64,000 nt of DNA from AP-15 sp963814865. Lineage in GTDB: Bacteria; Pseudomonadota; Alphaproteobacteria; ATCC43930; CGMCC-115725. Both the position numbers and the translations under genes were made by a program. The notes under the pieces are model-generated. The model worked only from the letters and a program-made list of their open reading frames with translations. It was not told the DNA's origin and ran no database searches. This document shows positions 8,634 to 18,217 of this stretch, piece by piece (the first letter of the stretch is position 1; every line of letters starts with the position of its first letter). Location: the NCBI GenBank assembly GCA_963814865.1, contig CAWFEN010000014.1, forward strand, positions 1 through 64,000. The letters run 5' to 3'.

Positions 8634-9695
8634 ATGGAATTCGGGATCTTTAACCTGATGGGATCACGCGATCCCGAAAAGCCGACAGCGGAAGTTTTTG
8701 CCGAGGTCACGGAGCAGACGAAGCTCGCCGACGAGCTCGGCTATGCGATCGCCTGGTTCGCCGAGCACCATTTCTCGAATTACTGCCTGTGCGCGTCGCC
8801 GCTGATGCTGGTCGCGCACTGCGCCTCGATCACCAAAAAGATCCGGCTCGGCACCGCGGTCGTGGTTCTGCCGCTCTACAACCCGGCGCGGCTCGCGGCC
8901 GAAATCGCAACCGCCGACGCGTTGTCGAACGGGCGCCTGATGCTCGGCGTCGGCGCCGGCTACCAGCCCTACGAATTCGAGCGGTTCGGCGTCGATATCA
9001 AAGCCAATTTGGAGATGACCGAGGAGTTCTGCAACATCCTCGACCGTGCCTTTTCCCAGGATTTCTTCAGCTACGACGGCAAGCATTACCAGATCCCGGA
9101 GACCCATATCCCGGCCCGGCCGGTGCAGAAGCCGCTGCCGATCTACGTTGCCGGCCATACCGAGGCGATGTTCCGCGCTGCGGCACGGCACGGCTACCGG
9201 GTGTTGTCGTCGGGCAGGGTCGGCGGTGCCGCGCTGCTGGCCGAGCAGTACCGGATCATCAAAGACGCTTTTCAAGCCGAGGGCGTGCCGCTGGCGAACG
9301 CCCAGATCACCGTCAACCGCTTCTGCCACATCACCGACAGCAAGGAGGACGGGCTGCGCTTCGCAGAGAACGCGCGCTACCAAAGCCGCCTCGCCTCCAG
9401 CCTGCGGCGGCGCCAGGAGGTCATGCAGGGCACGGTGCTGGTCGATAAGCCGTTTCCCGATGAGCCCTCACTCGAGCAGATCCACAGGGATCTGCTGATC
9501 GGCGACGTCGAGACCGTGGCCGAGAAGCTGGTCGCTGAGATAGGAGCGACCGATCCGGCGCATATGTGCTTTTCGTTCAAGGTCGGCGCAACTCCGCACA
9601 AGGCGGCGATGCGCTCGATGGAGCTGATGATGAGCGAGGTCAGGCCAAGGGTCGAGCGGGCGCTCGGCCCGGTCGCCCGCCGTGCGGCGGAGTAA
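8634..9695 (+). CDS. LLM-class flavin-dependent oxidoreductase
   Basis: A 353-residue luciferase-like monooxygenase (TIM-barrel, FMN or F420 dependent, needing a separate flavin reductase in two-component systems). Landmarks: MEFGIFNLMG, ELGYAIAWFAEHHFSNYCLC, KKIRLGTAVVVLPLYNPARL, LSNGRLMLGVGAGYQPYEFE, and the C-terminal DEPSLEQIHRDLLIGDVETV. Ribosome site CGGAGGG at about 8621-8627. A flavin reductase gene lies 2.2 kb downstream on the same strand and could supply reduced flavin, but a separate minus-strand gene intervenes, so partnership is only a possibility. Substrate unknown. Confidence 0.88.
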   Translation: MEFGIFNLMGSRDPEKPTAEVFAEVTEQTKLADELGYAIAWFAEHHFSNYCLCASPLMLVAHCASITKKIRLGTAVVVLPLYNPARLAAEIATADALSNGRLMLGVGAGYQPYEFERFGVDIKANLEMTEEFCNILDRAFSQDFFSYDGKHYQIPETHIPARPVQKPLPIYVAGHTEAMFRAAARHGYRVLSSGRVGGAALLAEQYRIIKDAFQAEGVPLANAQITVNRFCHITDSKEDGLRFAENARYQSRLASSLRRRQEVMQGTVLVDKPFPDEPSLEQIHRDLLIGDVETVAEKLVAEIGATDPAHMCFSFKVGATPHKAAMRSMELMMSEVRPRVERALGPVARRAAE

Positions 9696-9949
9696 TTCGG
9701 CGTCACCCCCTCTCGACCTCGCCGACCGGCGCCATCTCTGGCGCGCTAACTCGCACCATCAATTCGTCGGCGCCGTTACGGCGGACAAAAACCGTCGAGG
9801 CCGCGGCGCATGGTGTCGGGAAGTTCGCGTCCGGCGCAGGCAGCCGGCCACGAAGTCCAATCCTGTTGTTCAGGGACGATTGCTGCAACGAAGACAGCAG
9901 GAAGCGCGCCTTCTCAGCCATCGCCGGGCTGTCGGTCAGCAAATTATTC

Positions 9950-11422
9950 CTACTCCCATGGCGCTTCGGCAGCAGCGTTGCGCCCGGAAACGCGGCCAAA
10001 GGCCAGGCACTCGCCGATATTGCCCGTGCCCTGGTAGAGGTAGCTGTAGATGGAGCCCAGTTCTCCGGCGCTGTACAACCGGGCGATCGGAGAGCCGTCG
10101 GGGCGCACGATCTCGCCTTTCTCGTTGCGTCTCGGGCCGCCTTGGGTGTTGAGCATCGAGGGCGAGAGCTCGATCGCATAGAACGGCCCGTCGGCGAGCG
10201 GCGCCATCATCAGGGCTCGGCCGAAATCCGGGTCGTGTTTTGCCTGGCAATGGCGGTTCCACCGGCTGACAGTATCTGCGAGCGTGGCCGGGTCGAGGCC
10301 TAGGACCGAGGCGAGAGCCGAAAGGCTGGCGGCGGTCTTGATCCAGCCCTTCGCCAGCTCGGCGCTGTTGTCCTCGCTCCAATCGTAGCGCTCGACGATC
10401 TGGGTCCAGCCGTGGCTCGGGTGCTTGTCGTAGAGCGGTCCGGCGGAAAAGAGGGCGCGATCGAAGATCAGGAACATCGGGCAGGGAGCGGAGAGCGGCC
10501 GCCAGCTCCCGTTCACCGGGATCTTCCCGTGGCGGGTCTTATACTTTTCGTCGGTAAAGCGTCTGGCGTCCGGGCCGACCACGATCATGCCGCCCGGCAT
10601 TTCCTTGCTGTAGTGCAACGCCTGCATCGAAAACGTCGTGCGGATTTCCGGGACTTTGAGGGCCATCGACGGCCCCGCGTAGTTGTTCATGTGCCACAAA
10701 TCGGCCCCGACCGACATCGCCATCGCGATGCCGTCGCCTTCGTTGTAGGGCGTGCCGGAGGTGTAGCAGTAAGGGACACCAGGAAGGTAATCGCGGATCA
10801 TTTCCTGGTTGTTTTCAAAACCGCCGCAAGTCAACACCACCGCCCTGCGCGCCTTGACATAGACCGATTCGTCCCGCCGTCGGCCCCGCACCCCAAGAAT
10901 TTCCTTGGTGATATCGTGCTGGATCAGTTCTTTCGCCGGGGTTTCATAGAGAATCGGGATCGGACGCTGCTTGACCAGGCGTTCGAATCGTTTCCAGGTG
11001 TTGGAATAGCCATAGCTGGGCCCATCGTGGAATTTATGCACGCAGTTCGAGCCGGGCAGATCCGGGAATTCGATCCCGACCGGCGGATGTTGATGCTCTT
11101 GAGGATCGCCGCCGAGGCTTTCGAGCCAGGCATTGTTCCGGCACATTTCCTCCGCCCACACCTTCACCATGGTCTCCGGCACGGGGTACGGGCCGCACAG
11201 GGCAGTGAGATAGGCGGCGGCGGCTTCGGCCGATGACGTGTTCAGGTACCCTTGGCCCGCGACCCGCGTGTTGCCGCCTTCCTGACCTTCGGGCGCCTTT
11301 TCCAGGATGACGACCTTGGCGCCCAGCTCATGCGCCGTGACCGAAGCGGCCACCCCCGCCGCCCCAAACCCGACGACAACGACATCTGCTTCGACGTCCC
11401 ATTCATATGGCATCGGCGGCAT
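9950..11422 (-). CDS. FAD-dependent oxidoreductase (fumarate-reductase/ketosteroid-dehydrogenase-like)
   Basis: A 490-residue flavoprotein of the FAD_binding_2 family. The Rossmann motif VVVVGFGAAGVAASVTAHEL is followed by VVILEKAPEGQEGGNTRVAG, then a mid-region EESVYVKARRAVVLTCGGFE and the C-terminal FAD site SAGELGSIYSYLYQGTGNIG. The layout fits soluble flavoproteins related to TcuA tricarballylate dehydrogenase and KstD-type dehydrogenases; substrate cannot be told from sequence. A second in-frame ATG lies three codons in. It is transcribed away from the flavin reductase gene across a 440-base spacer. Confidence 0.85.
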   Translation of the reverse strand: MPPMPYEWDVEADVVVVGFGAAGVAASVTAHELGAKVVILEKAPEGQEGGNTRVAGQGYLNTSSAEAAAAYLTALCGPYPVPETMVKVWAEEMCRNNAWLESLGGDPQEHQHPPVGIEFPDLPGSNCVHKFHDGPSYGYSNTWKRFERLVKQRPIPILYETPAKELIQHDITKEILGVRGRRRDESVYVKARRAVVLTCGGFENNQEMIRDYLPGVPYCYTSGTPYNEGDGIAMAMSVGADLWHMNNYAGPSMALKVPEIRTTFSMQALHYSKEMPGGMIVVGPDARRFTDEKYKTRHGKIPVNGSWRPLSAPCPMFLIFDRALFSAGPLYDKHPSHGWTQIVERYDWSEDNSAELAKGWIKTAASLSALASVLGLDPATLADTVSRWNRHCQAKHDPDFGRALMMAPLADGPFYAIELSPSMLNTQGGPRRNEKGEIVRPDGSPIARLYSAGELGSIYSYLYQGTGNIGECLAFGRVSGRNAAAEAPWE

Positions 11423-11862
11423 GGCTCCGGTGTGGATGCAGGTTGCGGTGTCAGACTTGAAGCGGGCGAGCGCGGCCTGTTGTCCTCGCCGATGGCGAGT
11501 CGCCGCGCCGGGCCCATCCGCGGTCGTGGGCGGTCATCATCGGTTTGAACTCGTCTTCGTACCAAGCGACGCATAACCTCGACGATAGCGTTATCTGCAA
11601 GGGTGGAAGCTATGCCGATATCAGATGCCCGGGTGCACGGCTGTGAACGCAACCTCTGGGTCCGCCGGCGATTGATCCGCTCTGATGGGTGAGACCCTGG
11701 CGCAGGCGTACAGCTGGTCGCCGTCGAAAGGCTGATCCGCCGTTTCCGGCGCGGGAGCAGCTCGGACCCGATGATGTCGTCGCCGGGATTATGAATTTAG
11801 GCGGGTGACCGGGCAAAGAATTCGTACTACGACCGCATAGTCATAGACTTTGGGGAAATCGA
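11423..11862. other. Divergent intergenic spacer
   Basis: A 440-base gap between a minus-strand oxidoreductase and a plus-strand flavin reductase, so it should hold both promoters. Open frames here are short, arginine-rich and without homology-like patterns. A weak TTTGGGGAAATCG precedes the flavin reductase ATG. I could not assign promoter boxes or operators with confidence. Confidence 0.45.
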
Positions 11863-12501
11863 ATGCATTTCGACCTGGCGAAGATTCCGGCGGCGGATGC
11901 CTACAAGCTGCTGGTCAGCACCGTGGTGCCGCGGCCGATCGCGCTGGCGACGACGATCGATGGGGCGGGGCGGGTCAACGCGGCGCCCTTCAGCTTTTTC
12001 AATGCCGTCAGCTCGGTGCCGCCGGTCGTCGTGCTCGGCATCAGCCCGGGCGATGCCGGTGACGACGGCTACAAGGATACCGAGCGCAACATCCGCGACA
12101 GCGGCGAGTTCGTCGTCAACCTCGTCGACGAGGCTTTGGCCGAGCGCATGAACATCTGCGCCGTCGATTTCCCGACCGGCATCGCCGAGCTCGACCAGGC
12201 CGGCCTGACGCCGCTGCCCTCGGCCGGGGTCCGCCCGCCGCGCATTGCGCAATCGCCGGTCAGCTTCGAATGCCGCCGGATCACCGGATTGTCGCTCGGG
12301 GCGCGCTCGACGCTCGAAGTGGGCCGGGTGATCCACATCCACATCCGCGACGATCTCGTCGATCCCGAGAAGGCCTATGTCCACACCGACCGGATTCGCC
12401 TGATCGGCCGCATGCACGGCCGCGGCTGGTATGCGCGCACGACCGATCTCTTTCTGATGGAGCGGCTGACGCTGCAAAACTGGGACGCCGGCAAGGGGTG
12501 A
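11863..12501 (+). CDS. Flavin reductase family protein (FMN-binding split barrel)
   Basis: A 212-residue protein of the flavin-reductase-like split-barrel family. Landmarks are VVPRPIALATTIDGAGRVNA, APFSFFNAVSSVPPVVVLGI, KDTERNIRDSGEFVVNLVDE, and the C-terminal RIRLIGRMHGRGWYARTTDL. These proteins bind FMN and reduce it with NAD(P)H, or act in undefined flavin chemistry; they often pair with two-component monooxygenases. It precedes dapF by 72 bases on the same strand. Confidence 0.88.
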   Translation: MHFDLAKIPAADAYKLLVSTVVPRPIALATTIDGAGRVNAAPFSFFNAVSSVPPVVVLGISPGDAGDDGYKDTERNIRDSGEFVVNLVDEALAERMNICAVDFPTGIAELDQAGLTPLPSAGVRPPRIAQSPVSFECRRITGLSLGARSTLEVGRVIHIHIRDDLVDPEKAYVHTDRIRLIGRMHGRGWYARTTDLFLMERLTLQNWDAGKG

Positions 12502-12573
12502 GCGCCGGGCGGCGCCGGCCGGCGCGTGCGGACGTTGGACAGCGCCGGGCCCGCCGCCATATAAGCGGGCGGC

Positions 12574-13412
12574 ATGGACAAGGTCCCGTTTCTTAAAATG
12601 CACGGTCTCGGCAACGATTTCGTCGTGCTGGACGGCCGAGGCGGCGGGATCTCGGTCGGCGCGGCAGCCGCGCGCGCGCTGGCCGACCGGCATACCGGCA
12701 TCGGCTGCGATCAGGTGATCGTGCTCGAGCCGCCACGCCACCCGGCGGCGCAAATCCTGATGCGCATCCGCAATCCCGACGGCAGCGAGGCCGAGGCCTG
12801 CGGCAACGCCACGCGCTGCGTCGCCTGGCTGTTGCAGCGCGAGACCGGCGATCCGCGGGTGCGGATCGAAACCGCCGCCGGGCTGCTCGAAGCCGAGGCC
12901 ATGGCGGATGGGACCGTCGCCGTCGATATGGGACCGGCGCGCACCGGCTGGCGCGAAATCCCACTCGCGCGGGCGATGGATACCGAGCACGTCGAACTGG
13001 CGTAGGCCCGCTGGCGACGCCGGTCTGCACCAATATCGGCAACCCGCACGCGACCTTTTTTGTCGACGACGTCGAAACCGTCGATCTGGCGGTGCTTGGG
13101 CCGGTTCTGGAGCATCACCCGCTGTTCCCGCAGCGGGCCAATATCGGCGTCGCCGCGGTGCGCGATCCCCGGCATATCCGGCTGCGCGTCTGGGAGCGCG
13201 GCGCCGGCATCACCCGCGCCTGCGGCAGCGGCGCCTGCGCGGCTCTCGTTGCGGCGCATCGGCGCGGGCTGGCGGAACGCCGGGCCGTGGTCGAGCTCGA
13301 CGGCGGCAGCCTCGACATCGCCTGGCGCGAGGACGGGCACGCGATCATGACCGGACCGGCCGCGCTGAGTTTCGAAGGCGTTTTCGACCGGGCGCTGCTC
13401 GCCGAAAGCTGA
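12574..13412 (+). pseudogene. dapF: Diaminopimelate epimerase, frameshifted
   Basis: DapF converts LL- to meso-diaminopimelate for peptidoglycan and lysine. The first frame begins MDKVPFLKMHGLGNDFVVLD and includes the first catalytic cysteine in GSEAEACGNATRC. It then meets TAG after HVELA at about 13003. One base inserted there restores the expected AVGPLATPVCTNIGNPHATF and joins the second frame, which holds the second catalytic cysteine in ITRACGSGACAALVA and ends at 13412. Both halves are otherwise intact and well conserved. As dapF is normally essential, an indel in the assembly is more likely than a real pseudogene. Next gene mtaB starts 7 bases on. Confidence 0.9.
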
Positions 13413-13419
13413 GCCGGTC

Positions 13420-14656
13420 ATGTCGGAAAACGAAATCATCACCTTCGGCTGCCGGCTGAACGCCTTCGAATCCGAGGTCATCCGGCATGCCGCATCGGCG
13501 GCCGGGCTGGACGGCGCGGTGATCGTCAACACCTGCGCGGTCACCGCCGAGGCCGAGCGCCAGGCGCGCCAGGCGATCCGCCGCGCCCGCCGCCATCATC
13601 CCGGGGCCACGATCATCGTCACCGGCTGCGCCGCCGAGATCGCTCCCGAGCGCTATGCGGCATTGCCCGAGGTCGATCGCGTGCTCGACAACCGGGCGAA
13701 GCTGCGCCCGCAAAGCTACCTCCCCGATGGTTGACGATGCGGAGCCGGCCGATATGGCGGAGACGGCGGCTCATCTGGTCGACGGCTTCGAGGGCAGGAG
13801 CCGCGCGTTCTTGCAGGTGCAGCAGGGCTGCGACCACCGCTGCACCTTTTGCATCATCCCTGAAGCGCGCGGGCCGAGCCGCTCGGTGCCGATGGGGCTG
13901 ATCGCCGATCAGGCGCGCCGCCTCGCCGCCGCCGGGTATCGCGAGATCGTGCTGACCGGCGTCGATCTGACCGCGTACGGCGCCGACCTGCCCGGAACGC
14001 CGAGCCTCGGCCAGATGGCGCGGCGGCTGCTTGCCGCGGTGCCGGAGCTCGAGCGCCTGCGCCTGTCGTCGCTCGACCCGGTCGAGATCGATGCCGATCT
14101 TTGGCGGCTGCTGGCCGAGGAGCAGCGGCTGATGCCGCATCTGCACCTGTCGCTGCAGGCCGGTGACGACCTGATCCTGAAGCGGATGAAGCGGCGGCAT
14201 TCGCGCGCCGAGGCGATCGCCGTCGCGCGCCGCGCCCGCGCCTTGCGCCCGGAGGTGGCGCTCGGCGCCGATCTGATCGCCGGCTTTCCGACCGAGAGCG
14301 AGGACATGTTTCGCCGCAGCCTCGACCTCGTCGCCGAATGCGGTCTCGCCTTCGTCCATGTGTTTCCGTACAGCGTGCGGCCCGGCACCCCGGCCGCCCG
14401 CATGCCGCAACTGCCCACTCCCGTCGTCAAGGAGCGCGCGAAGCGGCTGCGCGCGGCGGGCGAGGCGGCGCTCGCGGCCAACCTGCGCACGCGGATCGGC
14501 AGCGAGACCGACGTGCTGATCGAACGTCCGGGGATGGGCCGTGCCGCCTTCTACGCCGCCGTGCACTTTGCCGGCCCTGGCGAGGTCGGCTCGGTGCAGC
14601 GCATGCGCCTTGTCGACAGCAGCGCCGGCAGCCTCGTCGGAAGCGCCGCGCGATGA
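13420..14656 (+). pseudogene. mtaB: tRNA t6A37 methylthiotransferase MtaB, frameshifted
   Basis: MtaB is a radical-SAM enzyme that methylthiolates t6A at tRNA position 37. The N-terminal UPF0004 domain (MSENEIITFGCRLNAFESEV) holds the three cluster cysteines in FGCRLN, NTCAVT and TGCAAE. The radical-SAM motif CDHRCTFC is in a second frame, in QVQQGCDHRCTFCIIPEARG. The frames meet at about 13725-13735, where the first stops after SYLPDG. The joined protein is about 410 residues, normal for MtaB. Its end overlaps the ftsY start by ATGA. The lesion is a one-base indel, possibly an assembly error. Confidence 0.88.
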
Positions 14657-15741
14657 GGTTCTGGAGGCGCGGCGGTCCCGGCGAAATTCCGGCGGGCGAA
14701 ACCGCGGCGGACGCCACCGAGGCGCCGCCGGAGCAATCGCCGCCGGAGCCGGCCGCCCCCGCGGAGCCCGCCGCGCTTGCGGAACCCGCCGCGCTTGCGG
14801 AACCTGCCGAGAGCACGGAACGGAGAAGCTGGTTCGGCCGGCTCAGGGCCGGGATGGCGCGCAGCTCGGCGCGGCTGAGCGAGGGCATCAACGCGATCTT
14901 CAGCCGCCGCCGGCTCGACGATGCCGCACTCCTCGAACTCGAAGAATTGCTGATCGCCAGCGATATGGGGATCGGCGTCGCCGGCGAGGTCACCGAGGCG
15001 CTGCGCAAGAGCCGCTTCAACCAGGAAGTGTCGCCGGAGGAGGTGCGCGCGGCGCTCGCCGACGAGGTGGCCAGGCTGGTCGAGCCGGTGATGAAGCCGC
15101 TCCGCCTCGATTTCGGGCATAAGCCGTTCGTGATCCTCGTCGTCGGCGTCAACGGCAGCGGCAAGACGACGACGATCGCCAAGCTCGCCAGGCAGTATCG
15201 GGACGCCGGGCACCGGGTCAGGCTCGCGGCCGGCGACACCTTTCGCGCGGCGGCGGTCGAGCAGTTGCAGATCTGGGGCGAGCGCACCGGCTGCGCGGTG
15301 GTGACGCGGCCGGCGGGATCCGATGCAGCCGGGCTCGCCTATGATGCGCTCGCCGAGGCGCGCGCCGAGGGCGACGACATCCTGCTGATCGATACGGCCG
15401 GACGGTTGCACAACAAGGCCGATCTGATGGGCGAATTGCAGAAGATCGTGCGCGTCCTGAAAAAGCTCGACGCGCAGGCGCCGCATTCGGTGCTGCTCGT
15501 GCTCGACGCGACGGTCGGCCAGAACGCCCATGCCCAGGCCGAGACGTTCCGCGACATGATCGGCGTCACCGGCATCGTCATGACCAAGCTCGACGGCACG
15601 GCGCGCGGCGGCGTCCTGGTGTCGCTGGCCGAGAAATACGGCATCCCGATCCACGCCCTGGGGGTCGGCGAAACCGCCGAGGACCTGCGCCCGTTCGAAG
15701 CCCGCGCCTATGCCCGCAGCCTGGTCGGGCTCGATCCTTGA
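14653..15741 (+). CDS. ftsY: Signal recognition particle receptor FtsY
   Basis: A 362-residue SRP-family GTPase that docks ribosome-SRP complexes at the inner membrane. It has an N-terminal Ala/Pro/Glu-rich acidic region (about residues 15-60, with a repeated ALAEPAALAEPA), an N domain, and a G domain with GVNGSGKTTTIAKLARQY (P-loop), GDTFRAAAVEQL, LLIDTAGR, and MTKLDGTARGG, ending in GVGETAEDLRPF. Start ATG at 14653 overlaps the mtaB stop. Complete, no lesion. Confidence 0.97.
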   Translation: MRFWRRGGPGEIPAGETAADATEAPPEQSPPEPAAPAEPAALAEPAALAEPAESTERRSWFGRLRAGMARSSARLSEGINAIFSRRRLDDAALLELEELLIASDMGIGVAGEVTEALRKSRFNQEVSPEEVRAALADEVARLVEPVMKPLRLDFGHKPFVILVVGVNGSGKTTTIAKLARQYRDAGHRVRLAAGDTFRAAAVEQLQIWGERTGCAVVTRPAGSDAAGLAYDALAEARAEGDDILLIDTAGRLHNKADLMGELQKIVRVLKKLDAQAPHSVLLVLDATVGQNAHAQAETFRDMIGVTGIVMTKLDGTARGGVLVSLAEKYGIPIHALGVGETAEDLRPFEARAYARSLVGLDP

Positions 15742-15765
15742 GCTGTGCCGGCCGCGCCGGAGCGG

Positions 15766-16296
15766 TCAAAAGCCGGGCGGGTTGATGCGGGTGGTAAAAT
15801 CGCGCGTCGTGCGCGCCTCGCGCTCCTGCTGCAATGCCCAGCGGATCGACGGGAAGGCGAGCCGGGTCCACGGGATCTCCTCCCAAAGAAAGAGCCCGAC
15901 CTCGAGGCTCTCCGGCCCGGCCGCGACGGTTTCGTCGAGCAGCCGCGCGCGATAGATCAGCTGTATCTGGCTGATCCGCGGAATGTCGTAGATGGCGAGC
16001 AGCCCCTCGATCTCGATGCGCGCCCGCGCCTCCTCCCAGGCTTCGCGCTCGGCGCCGGCGCTCGCCGATTCGTTGAGCTCGAGATAGCCGGCGGGCAAGG
16101 TCCAATAGCCGTGGCGAGGCTCGATCGAGCGCCGGCACAGCAGCACACGCTCGCCCAGTCTGGCGACCGAGCCGACGACGATTTTCGGATTGTCATAAAG
16201 AATATAGCCGCAATCGGCGCAGATCATGCGCTCGCGGTTGTCGCCTTCGGGAATGCCGCGAACCGATGGACCGCGCAGCGAGGTATCGTCCGACAT
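15766..16296 (-). CDS. NUDIX hydrolase with N-terminal zinc ribbon-like motif
   Basis: A 176-residue NUDIX protein. Residues about 24-31 read MICADCGYILYDNPKIVVGS, a partial zinc-ribbon start seen in NudC-like and similar hydrolases, though only one CxxC is visible. The Nudix box is GYLELNESASAGAEREAWEE, giving the GX5EX7REUXEE core. Expected reaction is hydrolysis of a nucleoside-diphosphate-linked compound; substrate unassigned. It is convergent with ftsY, with a 24-base gap. Confidence 0.85.
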   Translation of the reverse strand: MSDDTSLRGPSVRGIPEGDNRERMICADCGYILYDNPKIVVGSVARLGERVLLCRRSIEPRHGYWTLPAGYLELNESASAGAEREAWEEARARIEIEGLLAIYDIPRISQIQLIYRARLLDETVAAGPESLEVGLFLWEEIPWTRLAFPSIRWALQQEREARTTRDFTTRINPPGF

Positions 16297-16561
16297 CGCG
16301 ATTCGAGATCGCCGTCCCGATCACACGCAAATCCCGCCTCGATCAGCGGGCGGGAGAGGTGCAGCATCACACGGCATTGGCTGGCCGATAATTTCCTCTG
16401 ATCGCACAATCATAGGCGGCGCTTCCGGCCGCGGCAAGCCGGCCTCCGCCGTTTTGACATCCGCCGGCGGATTGCTGGTGCGGCGTTTTCGGAACCGCGG
16501 CCAGGTCGGGCGAGCCGAGGCCGGGTCTTGGCAAAACCTTTCTGGCGCGGTACGTCCTCGC

Positions 16562-17602
16562 GTGGTGCCGACTGCTCTCGACAAGCTCGCCTTCGATGCC
16601 GTGCAGGCCGCGCGGGTGTCCTGGTTCTTCGGGCAAAAGCTCCTGGCCGCGCGGTTGAGCCGCCCGGTGCCGGTGCCGGAGGCGCTGCGCGGACGGACGA
16701 TGCCGGATCGGCGGCGCATCCTCGCCGATTTGCGCGCCCTCCTGGATCGGGACTGGCACAACATCGAGGCCGGCTATTACGCGCCGCCGGCCGATTGGCT
16801 CGGCGGCCCGGCCGAGGCGCTGCGCCGCGCCGTCGATTTCTTCGCCGATCTCGCCGCGGTCGAAGGCCGGCGTCACGGCGCTCCCGAGGAGCGGCTGCTG
16901 CCCGAGGCGCCGCAGGGCTCCTATCCGCCCTACTATTTGCAGAAATTCCACTTTCAGAGCGACGGCTATTTGAGCGGCGCCTCGGCCGCGCGCTACGACC
17001 ATCAGGTCGAGGTGCTGTTCGGCGGCGGCGCGGCAGCAATGCGGCGGCAGGCGCTGGTACCGCTCAAAGGCGCGCTGTCCGGGCGCGCCGCAGGCCGGCT
17101 GATCGATGTCGCCTGCGGGACGGGCCGGTTTCTGCGCGAGGTCAAGGCAAACCACCCGCGCCTCCACGTCGCCGGGCTCGATTTATCGCCGCATTACCTC
17201 GCGGTCGCTCGGCGCGCATTGGCTCCCTGGTCGCGCGTCCGGCTGGTCGAGGGGGCGGCGGAGGCGATGCCGTTTGCCGATGGCGAATTCGACGCCGCCA
17301 CCTGCATCTATCTCTTTCACGAGCTGCCGCCCCGGATCCGCCGTGCCGTCGTCGCCGAGATCCGGCGCGTGCTGAGGCCGGGCGGGACGTTGATCTTTGT
17401 CGATTCGCTGCAAACCGGCGACGAGCCCGATTACGACGCGATGCTCGATTATTTCCCGGCGGCCTTTCACGAGCCCTATTACGCGAGCTACCTGCGCGAG
17501 GATCTCGATCGGCTGATCAGCCCCGGCTTCACCCCGGCCGAACATGTTCCGGCATATTTTTCCAAGGTGCTGAGCTACCGGCGCTGCAACGATTATCTTT
17601 AA
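16562..17602 (+). CDS. Class I SAM-dependent methyltransferase
   Basis: About 346 residues from a GTG start. The C-terminal half is a classic methyltransferase domain: RLIDVACGTGRFLREVKANH (motif I), VAGLDLSPHYLAVARRAL, RLVEGAAEAMPFADGEFDAA and YLFHELPPRIRRAVVAEIRR, then PGGTLIFVDSLQTGDEPDYD. The N-terminal 150 residues include QGSYPPYYLQKFHFQSDGYL, a feature of a subgroup of proteobacterial methyltransferases of unknown substrate. Start uncertain: GTG at 16562 or 16565 best fits where protein-like composition begins; longer frames upstream look non-coding. Confidence 0.82.
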   Translation: MVPTALDKLAFDAVQAARVSWFFGQKLLAARLSRPVPVPEALRGRTMPDRRRILADLRALLDRDWHNIEAGYYAPPADWLGGPAEALRRAVDFFADLAAVEGRRHGAPEERLLPEAPQGSYPPYYLQKFHFQSDGYLSGASAARYDHQVEVLFGGGAAAMRRQALVPLKGALSGRAAGRLIDVACGTGRFLREVKANHPRLHVAGLDLSPHYLAVARRALAPWSRVRLVEGAAEAMPFADGEFDAATCIYLFHELPPRIRRAVVAEIRRVLRPGGTLIFVDSLQTGDEPDYDAMLDYFPAAFHEPYYASYLREDLDRLISPGFTPAEHVPAYFSKVLSYRRCNDYL

Positions 17603-17623
17603 ACACCACTAATAGAATTGGGC

Positions 17624-17652
17624 TTGGCATCGCGTTCGAAGGGTGCTACCGT
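17624..17652 (+). promoter_or_regulatory. Candidate sigma70-type promoter for gcrA
   Basis: TTGGCA at 17624-17629 and TACCGT at 17647-17652 are separated by 17 bases and lie about 47 bases before the gcrA start. The match is moderate and has no experimental support. Confidence 0.4.
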
Positions 17653-17698
17653 ATTTTGTGGGGGTGGACCGGGGGGTCCACAGGATGCGGGGGAATCG

Positions 17699-18043
17699 AT
17701 GGAAATGACCTGGACGCCCGAGCGCGTCGAAAGGCTGGCCGCGTTGTTCGAGGAGGGGTTGCCGACCGCTGAGATCGGCCGCCGCCTGGGGCTCACCAAA
17801 AATGCGGTCATCGGCCGGCTGCACCGCAACGCGATGACCCGGCGCGACTCCGCGCCGAGAATTGCGCCGCGTCGCAACGTCTTCGAATATACCGGGCCGA
17901 GCTGCCTTTGGCCCTACGGCCACCCGAACGATCCGAATTTTCGCTTCTGCGGCGCCCGCCCGCTGCCCGGCAAGCCCTACTGCGCCGAGCACGCGGCGAT
18001 CGCCTATGTCCGGCCAAAGGACCAGAAACCGAACGCGGCTTGA
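17699..18043 (+). CDS. gcrA: GcrA cell-cycle transcriptional regulator
   Basis: A 114-residue GcrA homologue. In Caulobacter, GcrA binds sigma70 and methylated promoters to control cell-cycle genes. The N-terminal HTH is MTWTPERVERLAALFEEGL followed by LGLTKNAVIGRLHR. The C-terminal sigma-interacting domain contains SCLWPYGHPNDPNFRFCG and GKPYCAEHAAIAYV, with the conserved Cys/His. At about 114 residues it is shorter than Caulobacter GcrA, because the linker is short. ATG 17699 or ATG 17705 are both possible starts. This family is almost exclusive to Alphaproteobacteria and is the best taxonomic marker here. Confidence 0.92.
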   Translation: MEMTWTPERVERLAALFEEGLPTAEIGRRLGLTKNAVIGRLHRNAMTRRDSAPRIAPRRNVFEYTGPSCLWPYGHPNDPNFRFCGARPLPGKPYCAEHAAIAYVRPKDQKPNAA

Positions 18044-18217
18044 GCCGGGGCGCCTCACCCGTTCAGGAAAATTCCGCTCATCGCGGGACCCGAAAGGTGG
18101 GCATGCGCGATCCTCGACGGTTGCACAATTGAAGAATCGGGATTTTTGTTCAGCGGTCCGCGATACCGGCAAAGACCCGGATGTCCGCTGGAATCCGGAG
18201 CCATGACTTCGACAAGG

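Noticed and set aside
13003..13005. In-frame TAG in dapF as possible stop-codon recoding
   Set aside because: The frame after the TAG is also wrong; only a one-base insertion restores the family sequence, so recoding is not needed.
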